64,000 nucleotides of DNA from Ifrita kowaldi (Eukaryota > Chordata > Aves > Passeriformes > Cinclosomatidae), in contig VZRS01000217.1 in the NCBI GenBank assembly GCA_013398055.1, positions 462,280-526,279 of the forward strand. Reading direction: 5' to 3'. Of this stretch, positions 49,085 through 60,348 are shown one piece after another. The number at the start of each line of letters is the position of its first letter. The first letter of the stretch is position 1. Under the pieces are notes generated by a model. The model was not told the DNA's origin. It saw only the letters and a program-made list of their open reading frames with translations, and ran no database searches. Position numbers and translations under genes: made by a program.

Positions 49085-50413
49085 CCACTGTCAGGTTCAT
49101 CCATCCATCTCAGGCAAAGAAAAAAAGCAAAAAAGAAGCTCCAGTGTTATGCAGAATTACCCCTTATTATATAAGCCTCTCACAGGATACTTGTGGGATG
49201 ATATGAAAAATAGCATGTATAAGTCTCTTACTTACAGTTTAATTTATTGTGCACATTATTTTTAAAGGTGTGATGGCTGGTTTAATTCAACTAAGGATAT
49301 ATGTTAGCTAGCCCTCACCTGGCTGCTTTTGGAGGGAATTCAAAGGAGGATCTCGATTTTTTTTTTTTTCCATTCCAAGTGGAGGCAAGAACTAGATGCA
49401 TATGTTCTCAAAAAGAATGCAAACATACAGTTTAATTTAATCTCTTTGTTCCTTTTTTTTTTTTTTTTTGTAAACTAATAAGACTTTTGGAATCATCATG
49501 TTTAAGTGACTTAAGCCTACAGATTGATGCTTGGGCTGACATGTTAGCTAGGCAGGGGAGGGACGATTTATTCTTGGAAGTCTGTGACAGAATTGATGTA
49601 AAGCCTAAAAAAGATGTTTCTTTTATAAAGATGTTGGTGCTGTATAGGCAACAGTCCACACATTTCATCTGCTTGTTATGTTGTTGGTCTCTCACAAGCT
49701 ATCAACCCCCACTGCTGTAAGCAGTAGTAACAGCAATCCCTAGCCCACTAGCATCAGTTCCCTAAACATTTGAAATGCAGCCTAGTCCTAGACTGGAAAA
49801 CACATAGCTGGTCGATTTTTTTCCCTCTGATTTTAAAATTTTGGCCAACAAAAACCTTAGTTTTCTCTGTGCATTTTTTGCAGGGGATAAAGTTCCAGTT
49901 TAGCCAATGCCATCTTGAAGGAACAAAAAATTTACTTTTTCTTCTTGACTTTGTCTTTCAGGCTACAGAACTCTGAAGATCAGGGTGAAATTTTGTCTCA
50001 GCAAAGAGTAGAAAATAGTAACTTGAGTCTTGTCAAGCAGTTCCCTTGTCTCCTTTGACAGCTCAGCCTTTGGTGGCTGCAGTGGATGGGACACGTGGCT
50101 GTATCATAAGCCTTTTGGATCAGCCCATCAGGAGGAAAGGAATAAAGACTTGAAAGGGCCCCCTGTCTTCCTCTGAAAGCATCTGGGCATTTTAACCTGT
50201 CTTTGGGTACGATTTTGCAGTCGGATGAAGAGCTCTTGCCCTTTGTCTTTGTAATTAGAGAGAGATTAGGTCTGATGCCTTTCTGGTGGTCCTTTGGGGC
50301 TCAGGGAAAGAATTTTGCCCTTGTCATGGCTGTCTGGTCAGTGCTGAAATTTCATTGTTTTTTTCCTGAATCCAGATATCAGGTAAGTAAAGTTTATAAT
50401 TCATGTTGTTACA
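49085..50413. repeat. Duplicated segment, copy 2 (right of gap)
   Basis: 1329 bases that begin at the first base after the N run and follow copy 1 to its last base, after which the sequence continues uniquely as GCTGGCTGGTGCC. The length difference of four is fully explained by two T-runs. Near-identity and exact coincidence with the gap edges point to two contig ends that overlap but were never merged. Confidence 0.95.
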
Positions 50414-50554
50414 GCTGGCTGGTGCCTAGGAGAAGGGTTTCCCAGCAGACTGGCTGGGGAAAGAGGAAGAGTTGCGCAGCCACAAAACATTTTCCTTAAA
50501 TAAGTCAAAATTTCTTGTATTTCAGCTTGTCTGTTGTCTCTTGTCCCTACAGCA

Positions 50555-51315
50555 TGCAGTTCCAAGAAGAGCCTTGTTCAGTATTTGCAGACAGCAGGTC
50601 TCCCCCTTACCCTCTCCCCGCCTGGCTGAACATGCCCAGCTCTCTCCGCTTCTCCTCCTAGACCACGTGCTCCAGCCTCATGGGGGCCCTCTGCTAGACT
50701 GGCTCCAGATTGTCAATGTTTTTCGTGTTCTGCAGAGGCCAAAAGTGGGCATAACACCTCAGCTGTGGTCTCACAATTGCAGAGGAGAGGGAAATAATCA
50801 TGTCATCATTCTTGCTAATGCAGCCTGGCATGCAGTTGGCCTTCCTTGCTGCAAAGAAGCCTTGCTGGTTCATGTTCAACTTGATGTTCAACTTGATGTT
50901 CACCAGGACCTCCAGGTCTTACCCGCAAAACTGCTTTCCTGTCAGAGCTCAGCCTGTCCTGTATGTGGGGTTATTTCTCATCAGGGCAGGGCTTGGTGCT
51001 TCCCTTGATTGAACTTCATGAGGTTCAGTTTGGCCCATTTCTCCAGCCTGATCTCCAGCATATTGACTGCTCTCCTGTTTCGACACTGTCTGAAAACCTG
51101 CAGAGAGAACACTAATTCCCCTTATCCAGTCCCTTATACAGGCACTACACAATACTGGCGCTGGTAGGGACCTCTGAGGTACTCTGCAAGTGGCTGCCAT
51201 TTGCACTTCAGACAGATAAGCACCACCCTTGGAGCCTGACGGTTCAGAGGATTTCCCAACCAGTGCCCTCATTCAGTCCACCTCCCACCAATTTCCTTAT
51301 AAATTTGATTTCCAG
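50555..51315 (-). mobile_element. CR1 remnant covering part of the reverse-transcriptase region
   Basis: About 750 bp of antisense CR1. Recognisable blocks run in order: ATTTGCAGACAGCAGGTCTCCCC, GGCTGAACATGCCCAGCTC, ACTTCATGAGGTTCAG...CCATTTCTCCAGCCTG, and a final TCATTCAGTCCACCTCCCACCA. The minus strand therefore carries broken pieces of the ORF2 reverse transcriptase in several frames, with no intact product. It contains a 12-base tandem duplication. It lacks the extreme 3' end. Confidence 0.85.
50876..50901. repeat. 12-bp tandem duplication inside CR1
   Basis: TGTTCAACTTGA occurs twice head to tail, followed by a third partial unit TGTTCA. It is a local slippage product within the dead CR1 copy. 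Confidence 0.8.
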
Positions 51316-52530
51316 AAGAAGGTACGGAATAAGCTAGGACTTAAAATAACCATTTGGGTTCAGAACAAAACATTTCTATTGGCTTGAGCAATAAGTAAAT
51401 ACATAAATTGTGGTGGCAGTTTATGCCAAAAACTTGTTTTGTGGATTGTGAAATTGCTGCCCTTTCACCCAGAGATCTGCCAAATAACCCATGGGAAAAA
51501 AATTCGGGAAAAAGAGAGCACTTCATATACGCTGGCTGTTGAAAGAAGACTTATATAACTCCTATGTCAGACTGAGGCTCGACCTAGTAATTTTAAAAAC
51601 ATTAGGCTCATTCAGAGGATAATGAGTCCATGAGCTAATCTCTGGATGTCAAGCTATCACTATTATTTGAGATACAACTGCCAAATGTGTATAAACAGAG
51701 TTGTTATTGTCTTTAGTTACTGTTTGTGGATAATTCCCTGCAGCATATGTGCATTACTTCTTAATTTTTGGAAATATGAGATCTTGTTCTTTCCATGTGA
51801 TTTGCTGTAATTAGTTTCATTGTTCCTTTTCCAAGAATACCTGCTGTAATTATCTCTCCATGGTAAGCCGGGAGAAAGGATGACCACAGAAATCAAGTGA
51901 TATTAAGGGAAAATATAAAAAAATTAAAATTACAAAACCATCAAGAACAGTTCCTCATAACTAATTTTTTCCAGAATATTTCGGAATTATTTTTAACTCC
52001 CTTGGGTGCTACTCTTGTTGATGTCTCTGTGTTATGTATAGAATCAACTCTTTCAGAAAAGGGACCCGTGATTTTAGACAGCATTTTTTCAGGTGCTGAA
52101 ACTGAAATATTTTGCTGGAAGCTGGTCATGAAAAGGTGATCCTTATCACTCTCTAGCAACTATTTGCACTCCCAGATTCCATGGGCATTTTGAAATCAGT
52201 GGTTACACATCCCTTGCAGTTTGTGGAGTCCAAGCTACCAAGATCATAAATGAGGCTGTTATCCTTTCTCCACACATTAGGCACTTACAGTGGTGCTGGG
52301 CATGTTCAGTAAACACACAGCTGACTTTAACTCTTTGGCTGCAGTGTTTCCAGGCTCTGAACTTCAGAGATCATGTAATGGGAATCAGAAGTTGGCCTTT
52401 GTGTACTTGGGCTCATGGGCTGTGAATAGAATAAGCAGTTCCTTCTAAAGCTTGCTGTGCCCTGCAAGGGCCGCATGGTGGAAGTCTCCAAACTGCTCAG
52501 CTTGGGAAGACCAGTGTGGCACACTGCATC
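51316..52530. other. Unique DNA between two CR1 copies
   Basis: No coding exon or repeat recognised. Confidence 0.4.
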
Positions 52531-52656
52531 TTCAAGACCAGGCTGGATGAGGCTCTGAGCAACCTGATCTGGTGGAAAGTGTCCCTGCCCATGGCAGGCA
52601 GGTGGAACAAGACGATCTTTAAGGTTCCTTTCAACCCAAACTGTTCTATGATCTCT
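52531..52656 (+). mobile_element. CR1 retrotransposon 3' end, plus strand
   Basis: TTCAAGACCAGGCTGGATGAGG, then GTGTCCCTGCCCATGGCAGG, then TTTAAGGTTCCTTTCAACCC and CTGTTCTATGATCTCTG form the sense-strand 3' terminus of CR1. It is only about 125 bp, severely 5'-truncated, and the only CR1 copy here opposite in orientation to PHACTR1. Confidence 0.92.
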
Positions 52657-55600
52657 GCATCTTAAGGCAGATGGACATCTGTTGCCCAATGAAGACGCAG
52701 CTGAAAAAAAAATTGAATTCTTAAGTCTGGAGCAGAGTAAGAACTTATGAAGAACTGGAAATGCACTAAACCCCAAACATAAAAAGGGAAGGAGAATGAG
52801 TTTAGTCAGACCGTTTCAAATTTCAAAGCCATCATCTCTACCTCGCCAGCAGTGTAAGGGTGGATTCTCTCTAAACTAGATGCAGAGATATGTGTTAATT
52901 TTCTGCAGCAAAAAAGATAGGTCAATAGCAGACCCAGAACCTAAATATAGATGCCTCTACACTTAGTTACTATGTAATGCAGCTTGTGATGGTTGCCAGA
53001 GAAACCCATTTATGCTCTTGAATGAGGTTGTGCTCTCTCTGCTTTATCCTCTCCCACATAATGAACATTTTAAAAAGTGGTTTAGTGCAGAACTGAACTA
53101 TGGTGAATGCACTGCATACAGAGGCAGCAAGTGTTTAGATGTCAGCTGTGTATGTGTATTTTTCTATTTTGGGACACAGTGAAACAGCTCAACATCTCTC
53201 TATAGTGCTGGAGAGCGACAGCGTTCCTAGCTCAGTCTGAGTTCTTCCGTCTCAGATCTGGGGGTGGGTGAGGAGAGGCACTTTCACAAGACACCCAGCA
53301 AAACTTCTGCCCGTCTCTTAGTTTCAGCAAGGACTGAACTTTTTAACAGCTATGAGGTGTTGGATTCCTTCATGATTGCAAAGCTTTTCATAGTCATGTG
53401 TTCTTCCCTGTCAAGGACTAAAAGCAGACAAGCCAGTGAACCACAGGAACTGAAAGCACCACCTATGGCCTTGGACTGTCCCTCCTTCCAGGAGCTCAAC
53501 CTAGACTGACCAGGTTGAAAGCAAGACAGCAATGACTGTATGCACTGTGATACAGTAAGACTGCCAAGGGAACGAGGGAAATGGGCTAGTGCTAGCCTAT
53601 GGATGGACAGGGCCTCTGCAGCCTGGGAGGCATGTGACTTTGGTAGATATAACTGTAGGGCTAAACAAATCATGAGCCTTGGAGAGAAGTCATACAGGGG
53701 CTGAATAACTTTTGAGTCTCCTCTTATGTGAGAAGTAGCAACCATGAATAATTCTGTTTTCCTGATCTCAGCTAGGTCTCCTCCTCTGTACCAAATCTTG
53801 TCCAAAGGAACATAGCATCAGTCAACTGAACCTTCATCATCTTTTTCTGATGATTGATTTTCTTGATTTCTGAAAGGTTATGCTTCACCTGTGCAGCTAT
53901 TTGGCCACAGGACGCAACCTCCTCTGCCTCATAGCCTTGTCTGCAAGGGATGGATTTTCATGTCAGGCAGTGAACTGAGTAACATCTGTTACTCATGGTC
54001 AAGATGAAGAGCAAAAATGCGTTCCTCTGACACTTGCTCTTTGGAAAGTCCTTTAATTAGCCCTGTGCACTTTTATGAGACTGGAGGCCTTAGAGACTTT
54101 TAAAAAGAAGCATGTAGAATATTTCCCTTGGGATTTCCCCCTTATCTCTGGAATCAGCTCAGTCTTATTACTTATCGATTAATCAGGGCATTGGTTTTGT
54201 GACAAAGATTTCAGAAAAGCACTGATCAGGAAAGGAACTAAACTGAAAAGCAACAAGACTGAAATTATGACCACAGAAAATAAAAAGTATTGATCTCCAG
54301 AAATATTTGCCCTAGCTGGGGAACAGGGGAGCCATGGAAAAAATGATGTGGCTTCAGCTCACTGCAGAAGCTTCTCTTTGATAAGATGGGAAAAGTAAGT
54401 CAGAGGGAGGAGTGATGGTGAACCACTGAGAGCAGCAGGGTAAAAAAAAAAGAAATTAGGAAATATCCTGAAGCAAAACTATTAAACAGAGAGTGCAAAG
54501 TCCCCCAGATGATTTGTATGCTGTGCTTAGAAACCACTCACCGCTGGGCAGGAGATCAATAGGACAGTGACAATTAGATATTAAGTAGAAGGAAAATGGC
54601 ATGGATACACCATGTCCAGATTGATAGAAATATATGAACATGAGGAATGGAGGTGGAAATAATATTTTCAGTGCTCGATGCTAGGATTTTCTCCCCCCAG
54701 TAAAATTGGCCTTATTTCTTCTGAAAGGTGTCTTCAAGAATTTTTAAAATAGCCTCAGACATATCCCTTGCTGCTGCTCTAATGTTTCCTCATTTCTTTC
54801 TCCTTGCTTAGGATCTCCTCATGACTCCTCTTATTAGTTAAATATATGAAAGGCAACCTTTGGTTTTCACATATTTTATTTCTCACAGGAGTTGTATTTT
54901 AAAACTTGCTGACACACTGCCAATCTGGGTGCTCATTTCCTACTCTTTCCTGCCTGAAATGCCTAAGACAGTCACTTTTTTTTTTTCTTTTTATTCTTCC
55001 TTCACACAATGACTTCTGCAATAAGGCCCTGGTATTATGTTAGAGTTGCTAGGCACTGCTGTAGCACCAGTAATTATAATAAAGAACAATGCATAATCCC
55101 AGAACAGGTTTCAAAGTCCTTCTCACCTCAGCAAATACATGCAAACATGCAGAAGTACATGGAGAGGTTTATCCCTACCCAGTGCAGCTCCCTAGCTTAG
55201 GAAAATTATGCCTCAGCATCCTTGATTACCATGGCTTTCATTGTCCAATTTCTTTCTTCAGGGTTTCAGAAGTCAGTGGTTAACACTACTTTTCTCATGA
55301 CTTTCTGTCTCTCATCTTTCTGAGTTGTTCTCTTTCAATTTACAAAAGGTTTCCACATGCTTGCTGCTCTACCCAAACACTTGGGAAACATAGCAGGGAG
55401 AGAGATGCTGCTGAAGCACAAGATCCATTAGCAATTGTTTCCCTTGCAAGGGCATGAGAAAATGTGATTCTCTACATGATGTTGATCACAAATTCCCAGG
55501 TCTGCCTTTGGCAAAGAGAAGAGAAATTGTATGACTCTCAGCTTTACAGCCATACTTTCTCTTGCTATCATTGCAACAGAATTTAACTAATGCCAAGTTT

Positions 55601-58600
55601 TAGACAAATCTTTCAGCAAGTGCCAGCAAAAGGTGTTGGTTGTAACAAGGGCCCTAATTCTGTTTGCACAATGATGAAATAAAACAGGAGCTGCTTCTAA
55701 GAGCAATACCCATGGCTTTACCCTAAACTCCAGGCAAGGACTTCTGAGGTTTTGGATCAGACAATATTTGACTGTGGCATGACAGAGGGGTCATGGTCCC
55801 TGTCTCCTCTAGAATATAGATGGGAGATTCATCCTGTGCCAGTCAAAAACCAGGCACAGATTGCTTCCCCTCTGTGCCAGCACAACCCCCATTGACTGTC
55901 TTTCATGTACAGGGTTTGAGTACATCTGTATGATCAGCTGGAATCGGTCCCGAGCTGCTGGTGGTGGCACCGCAGGGGATGTTGCAAGGACTCATTCCAA
56001 TGCCCAGGGATCCACAGGGCACATGCAGTGAGCCATGCACCCCCAGAACAGGAATAGCTCACCTTTCCCTGTCCTGTTCCGAGGCAGAGCAGGCACAAGA
56101 CCCGTGGTGTGGGATGTGGTAGATGCAGCTGCAGGTTTTGTGCCCACGAGACGTGGGTGTACGTTTGTGATAGTGCAAAGGACTGGGAAATGCAACCCCT
56201 CTGCCATCAGTGCCATTACTTCAAGTTATTCTTCAAACCTTAATGATTGAAGTAAAGAAATGAGAGAAAGAGAAGAGAGTAATAGACTTCGTCACAAGAG
56301 CAGCCACGTCCCTGCAATTCTTGGGGTTCAAACAATAGAGGAGACAGAAGAAAGAAAGTATGATTCCAATCACTGTTTTCAATATCCTCCCACATAGCAA
56401 CTGCTTCTATTGAGCCTTTTGATTGTGAAAGACCTTCTTTCACTGCAAACAGAGCGGGAGCTCTCAGTGAGCCTTGGCTCCCAGTGGAGAAAAATACTGT
56501 GCTTTGGTCAATAACAGTGAAAACTTGTTGATACCTTGGATTTGCTGGAGTGCTGTGCTGGTCGGGGGCTTGGCTCTGCAGCGAGAGAGAGCTGCAGCTT
56601 GGCTCTTCGCCATAAGAGAGAGACTCCATTTTTCCTCTGAACTTAACCAGCAGGTCCTTACCAGCCCTTCTGTCTTATCGCCTGCAGGGCTCGAGCTCTC
56701 AGAGCAGAGAGGCTGGTTGAGAAAAAGTGGCCACAGACCACGAGGGCCAAACTCTCTTCCCTGTCCCCTCAACACTTGTGAGATCCTGACTGGCTGGTTG
56801 CAGCTGCCTTGTAGTTCCCCAGTGACATCTGGTCATCTCTGCCATCAAAGCTATTGGAATGAGCCTCCAGCTGCACCACACCTCGGCTTTGACAAAGTTT
56901 GTACCTGTAGCTGAATTTTGCTTCTTGAACTCACTTTTAGTTTTTTAATGAATTTTTGTTGGCTTCTAAGTAGAACAAAAGGGAATTTACATTCTCTAGG
57001 AAATGTGATGAGAATGACATTACAGAAACCTGAATTTAACTTGAAAAATATGATGACAGTGTATGAGCAATTTGCAAGGGAATCCCTGTGAAAAACATTT
57101 TGCTAAAACTGACTTTTTAGAAAAATGAATTCATTAAAAGCAGAGCCAAGCAGGTCCAAAGAATATGTATTGCAGATCCTTAACAGAATTTTCCAATTTT
57201 CCGTAATACTTTGGAAAGATATTCAATGCAGGAGAAAAGAGAGAAGCAAAAGACCAGCTAACACTCCAGCAGAAAACTTTGCTAACAAACTGACAAATTG
57301 CTACACATATTTTCAACTCAGGAATAAAACAGCAGAACAAATGTTAGCAGCAGTAAAGCCACGGGAATATCAGGGACTAAAGGAGTGCTGGAAGGTACCC
57401 TTCCTCCAAATAAATGCTTTGACAAAGGATTCTAAAAGACTGACATATGTATACACATGTATAGATCAACAACAATAACAGCTGTGCTGTAGTATCACTG
57501 CTTTGTTATTTCTTTGTGAGAATATTGGTTATAAAGCAAAATTACAAAAAAAATAGTGCTACTGCAGATTGGATTGCTTCTGCCGTTTTCATTATTGGTC
57601 AGGAAGCTGGTAATTGAGGGGTCATTAAGATGTGAAAATGTGTCTTAAAATAACTTGTACAGCAAAGAGGCCCTTTTATTGGATTTCTTTCTCTGAAGAC
57701 CATCTCCAATATTTCTCAGAGCTGCAATATGCTGCAATGTGCAAGTCCTTCTGGCTCTGTTAGAATTTACTGAGTGAGCAAAACTGCTTCTCGATAGATT
57801 GAATTTAATGAACTTGCATGGAAAACCTAATCACAGGACTGAAACAGAGCTCTCTGTGGCCACAACCACCTCTGTACAGCTGCTGAAGGCGTGACAGCTT
57901 GGTGGAGACACTGCAAAAATAGGATTCCCAGGGTTTCAGAAGAATGAAATGCTGCAAATAGCTGGCTTAGGGATTTAAAGGAAGGGCTTTAAGAGCTACC
58001 CTTTAAACTTAGTGGTAAATCCAAACAAAATCCCCTAAAAGACAAAAGCTGGAAATTTGCACCTGTCTTTCTTTAAAACCAGCTTTCCAGCTTCTCTCTT
58101 CTCCCTTGACAGGAAGCATGCCTTGAACACAAAACAAATTCTAGGTGTTGAGGCTTCGCTGTAGCTTTTTTTGGTTTTACCCTACCCTCCAGCAACTTCA
58201 GAGCCATGAGACATCCATGAAGTCCTCACCCCATTTGCCTCTCTGTAATAAGGGTCAGAGAGGCAAACCCTCTTCCAGGCTAGTTTGGGGCCCTGTGGGG
58301 GAAGCACAGCAGGGTGCAGGACAGCCCCACAATGACTTGCTGCACCCCTCTTGGGTAGGTGCTGTATCCTCCTGCTACACCAACGTGCCCAGAGACCTTT
58401 ACATGTGTGATGTAGTGATCCTGACTGCTCATGGGGTCTGGATAAACAACACGGTGTTACATTGTGGCTGCAGTGGGATTTCAGAAAGCCCTTGTGCTGT
58501 GGGGTGGATACCTCTGGGTGCAGGAGAGCACCCAAAGAGGGAGGTCTGCTCTCTATAGACCTTCATGTCAGCAACGTGAGCTCAAATCTTTCCTATCCTC

Positions 58601-60317
58601 TGTGCAGGTAATTATGCCCTCCCACTGCTTTAAACAAAAATACATTCTTCTCTTTCAAACAGTCAGGTTTTGATAACTTTTTTTCTGCCCACCTTAGCTC
58701 ATATCAATCAGGCTTTACGTAACTGTGGTATTTTAAGAAGCAACACCTACTCTGCAGAAGAGCTATTAGCAAAGGCCAACTTAAAAGGAAAAAAAGGAAC
58801 ACGGAATGTTACCTTCTGTCTAAGGACAATATTTTCACAAATAGCAATCAGAAGGAAAAGCTGACCTGGAGGAAAAAAATGCCATAGAAGGAACCTTGGT
58901 ATTAAATAAGATTTAGTTTTGTAGAACCGTTCCTGGCCTTGATTCTGTTTTCACTTTCAATGTATTACAGAAGAGGGCAGTATAAACCCAGTGTTTTGCA
59001 TGTAGTATCAAGAATACTTCTGTGGTCACATCAACATCATTGAACCTTAAATTAATGTTTCTCTTAATACACTGGAGAAGAATTCATTCAAGAACAGAAC
59101 CAGCTAGTTAAATCTCCTGTGGTTCACATTCGGGAGGATTTTCTAGCTTGAGTCTTTACAAACACAGCACTGGGAGTCTTCTTTCACTCTGCATTCTCTG
59201 TGCATATGATCTGTAAATCCAGCATATAACACTGCATATGAAATACGCACATCAAAAATGCCATACAAGCAAAATCAGGGTCAGACTTCAGCAAAGAATT
59301 AGGTAGGCAATTTCAGCAAAGTGCTTTTACTTACTCCCTGGGAGATAGATAGGAAGGCTGTGTCAGGAAGAGAATGATTCTCCAGGAGTCCTGCTTCAGC
59401 TGGTTTTGACCAAGTGGAACGTCCAGCTGCAGGGGTGGGCAGAGCAGCTGGAGGACTCCTGGTGAAAGAGCTGCAGATGCTCCTTTCACATTGCAAAGGT
59501 GTTTCTGTAAGTTACCACACTAACACAAACTTGCAAGGACTGTATGAACAGAGAGGAACAGAGGTCAGTATCACTCTGGCTTGCTGTTTAAAAATATAGG
59601 GATGCCTACCCTTGTCTGCTGAAATGACCTCACCACCACAGCACCACAGAGCTGTAACACCTTCCAGCCATAATACAAGTCATGGCTGCAGTGGCAGCAT
59701 CTCTGAGTCTCACCAGGGTCTGGGAAAACAAATACAGGAGTTTTCCAGACAGATGATACTTTCAATCAACCTGGTACTATTAGAAAAAACAGACAAGCTC
59801 AAGGATATAATCATCTGTCAGGCCTTCGAGGAGTTAAGTTTGCAGAACACTTTGCACTTCTTCCTTTCCACAGCACTCTTTCTCTTACATAATAGTTCAG
59901 CTTCCCTTATATAATAGTAACTTTCTAAAATCTCCTTTTATTGCTGATTTTTTAAAATGGTTTGCATCTCTCAAAAGACAAATTTCTCTGTGAACTATGA
60001 CAGGAAACATCAGACAGCTTGTGGAGGTTGTGTGTGCAGAAGGAAGGAAAAGTTTCCTCCAAAAGCTGGAAGGAAGGGGATGAAATTACTATTTATACTA
60101 TCACAGGCTTAAAGTTATAATTTGACATTTAAAATGTACTCAGTGAGAAACTTGTATAAAATCAACTTTGAAAATCTAACAGGATACCACAGGGACTGTA
60201 GGTGGTTACAGTCTAATAGAGAATTTCATAGAAGCGCTTAGCAGGGATAGTGCTCTAATAAAGAGAGTCTATAAAAAGAAGTTTCTGTGAAAATCTATAG
60301 GATTTAACAGCAGAAGC
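52657..60317. other. Long unique stretch
   Basis: Nearly eight kilobases without a recognisable exon, RNA gene or repeat family. GC content is slightly raised at 55.9-56.9 and 58.2-58.6 kb, where anonymous frames of 103-146 codons occur on both strands. None shows a known domain. Confidence 0.4.
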
Positions 60318-60348
60318 GGGGAGAAGGGGGGGAGGCAGGGGAACAGGG
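60318..60348 (+). other. G-quadruplex motif
   Basis: Four G-runs (GGGG, GGGGGGG, GGGG, GGG) separated by 4-5 bases satisfy the G3+N1-7 rule on the plus strand. It is embedded in a purine-rich tract continuing to about 60358. No promoter context is evident. Confidence 0.7.

Noticed and set aside
48548..49206. Open frames of 116-208 codons spanning the N gap
   Set aside because: They are open only because N bases cannot form stops. The real parts are anonymous and repeated in the other copy.
47434..50413. A true biological tandem duplication
   Set aside because: Exact coincidence of both copy ends with the gap edges and near-identity fit a contig overlap better.
50472..51008. 178-codon plus-strand frame
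   Set aside because: Most of it is the antisense of a CR1 reverse-transcriptase remnant, so it is not a host gene.
58145..58558. 137-codon plus-strand frame
   Set aside because: Low-complexity composition, no domain, no splice or promoter support, and an overlapping 117-codon frame on the other strand.
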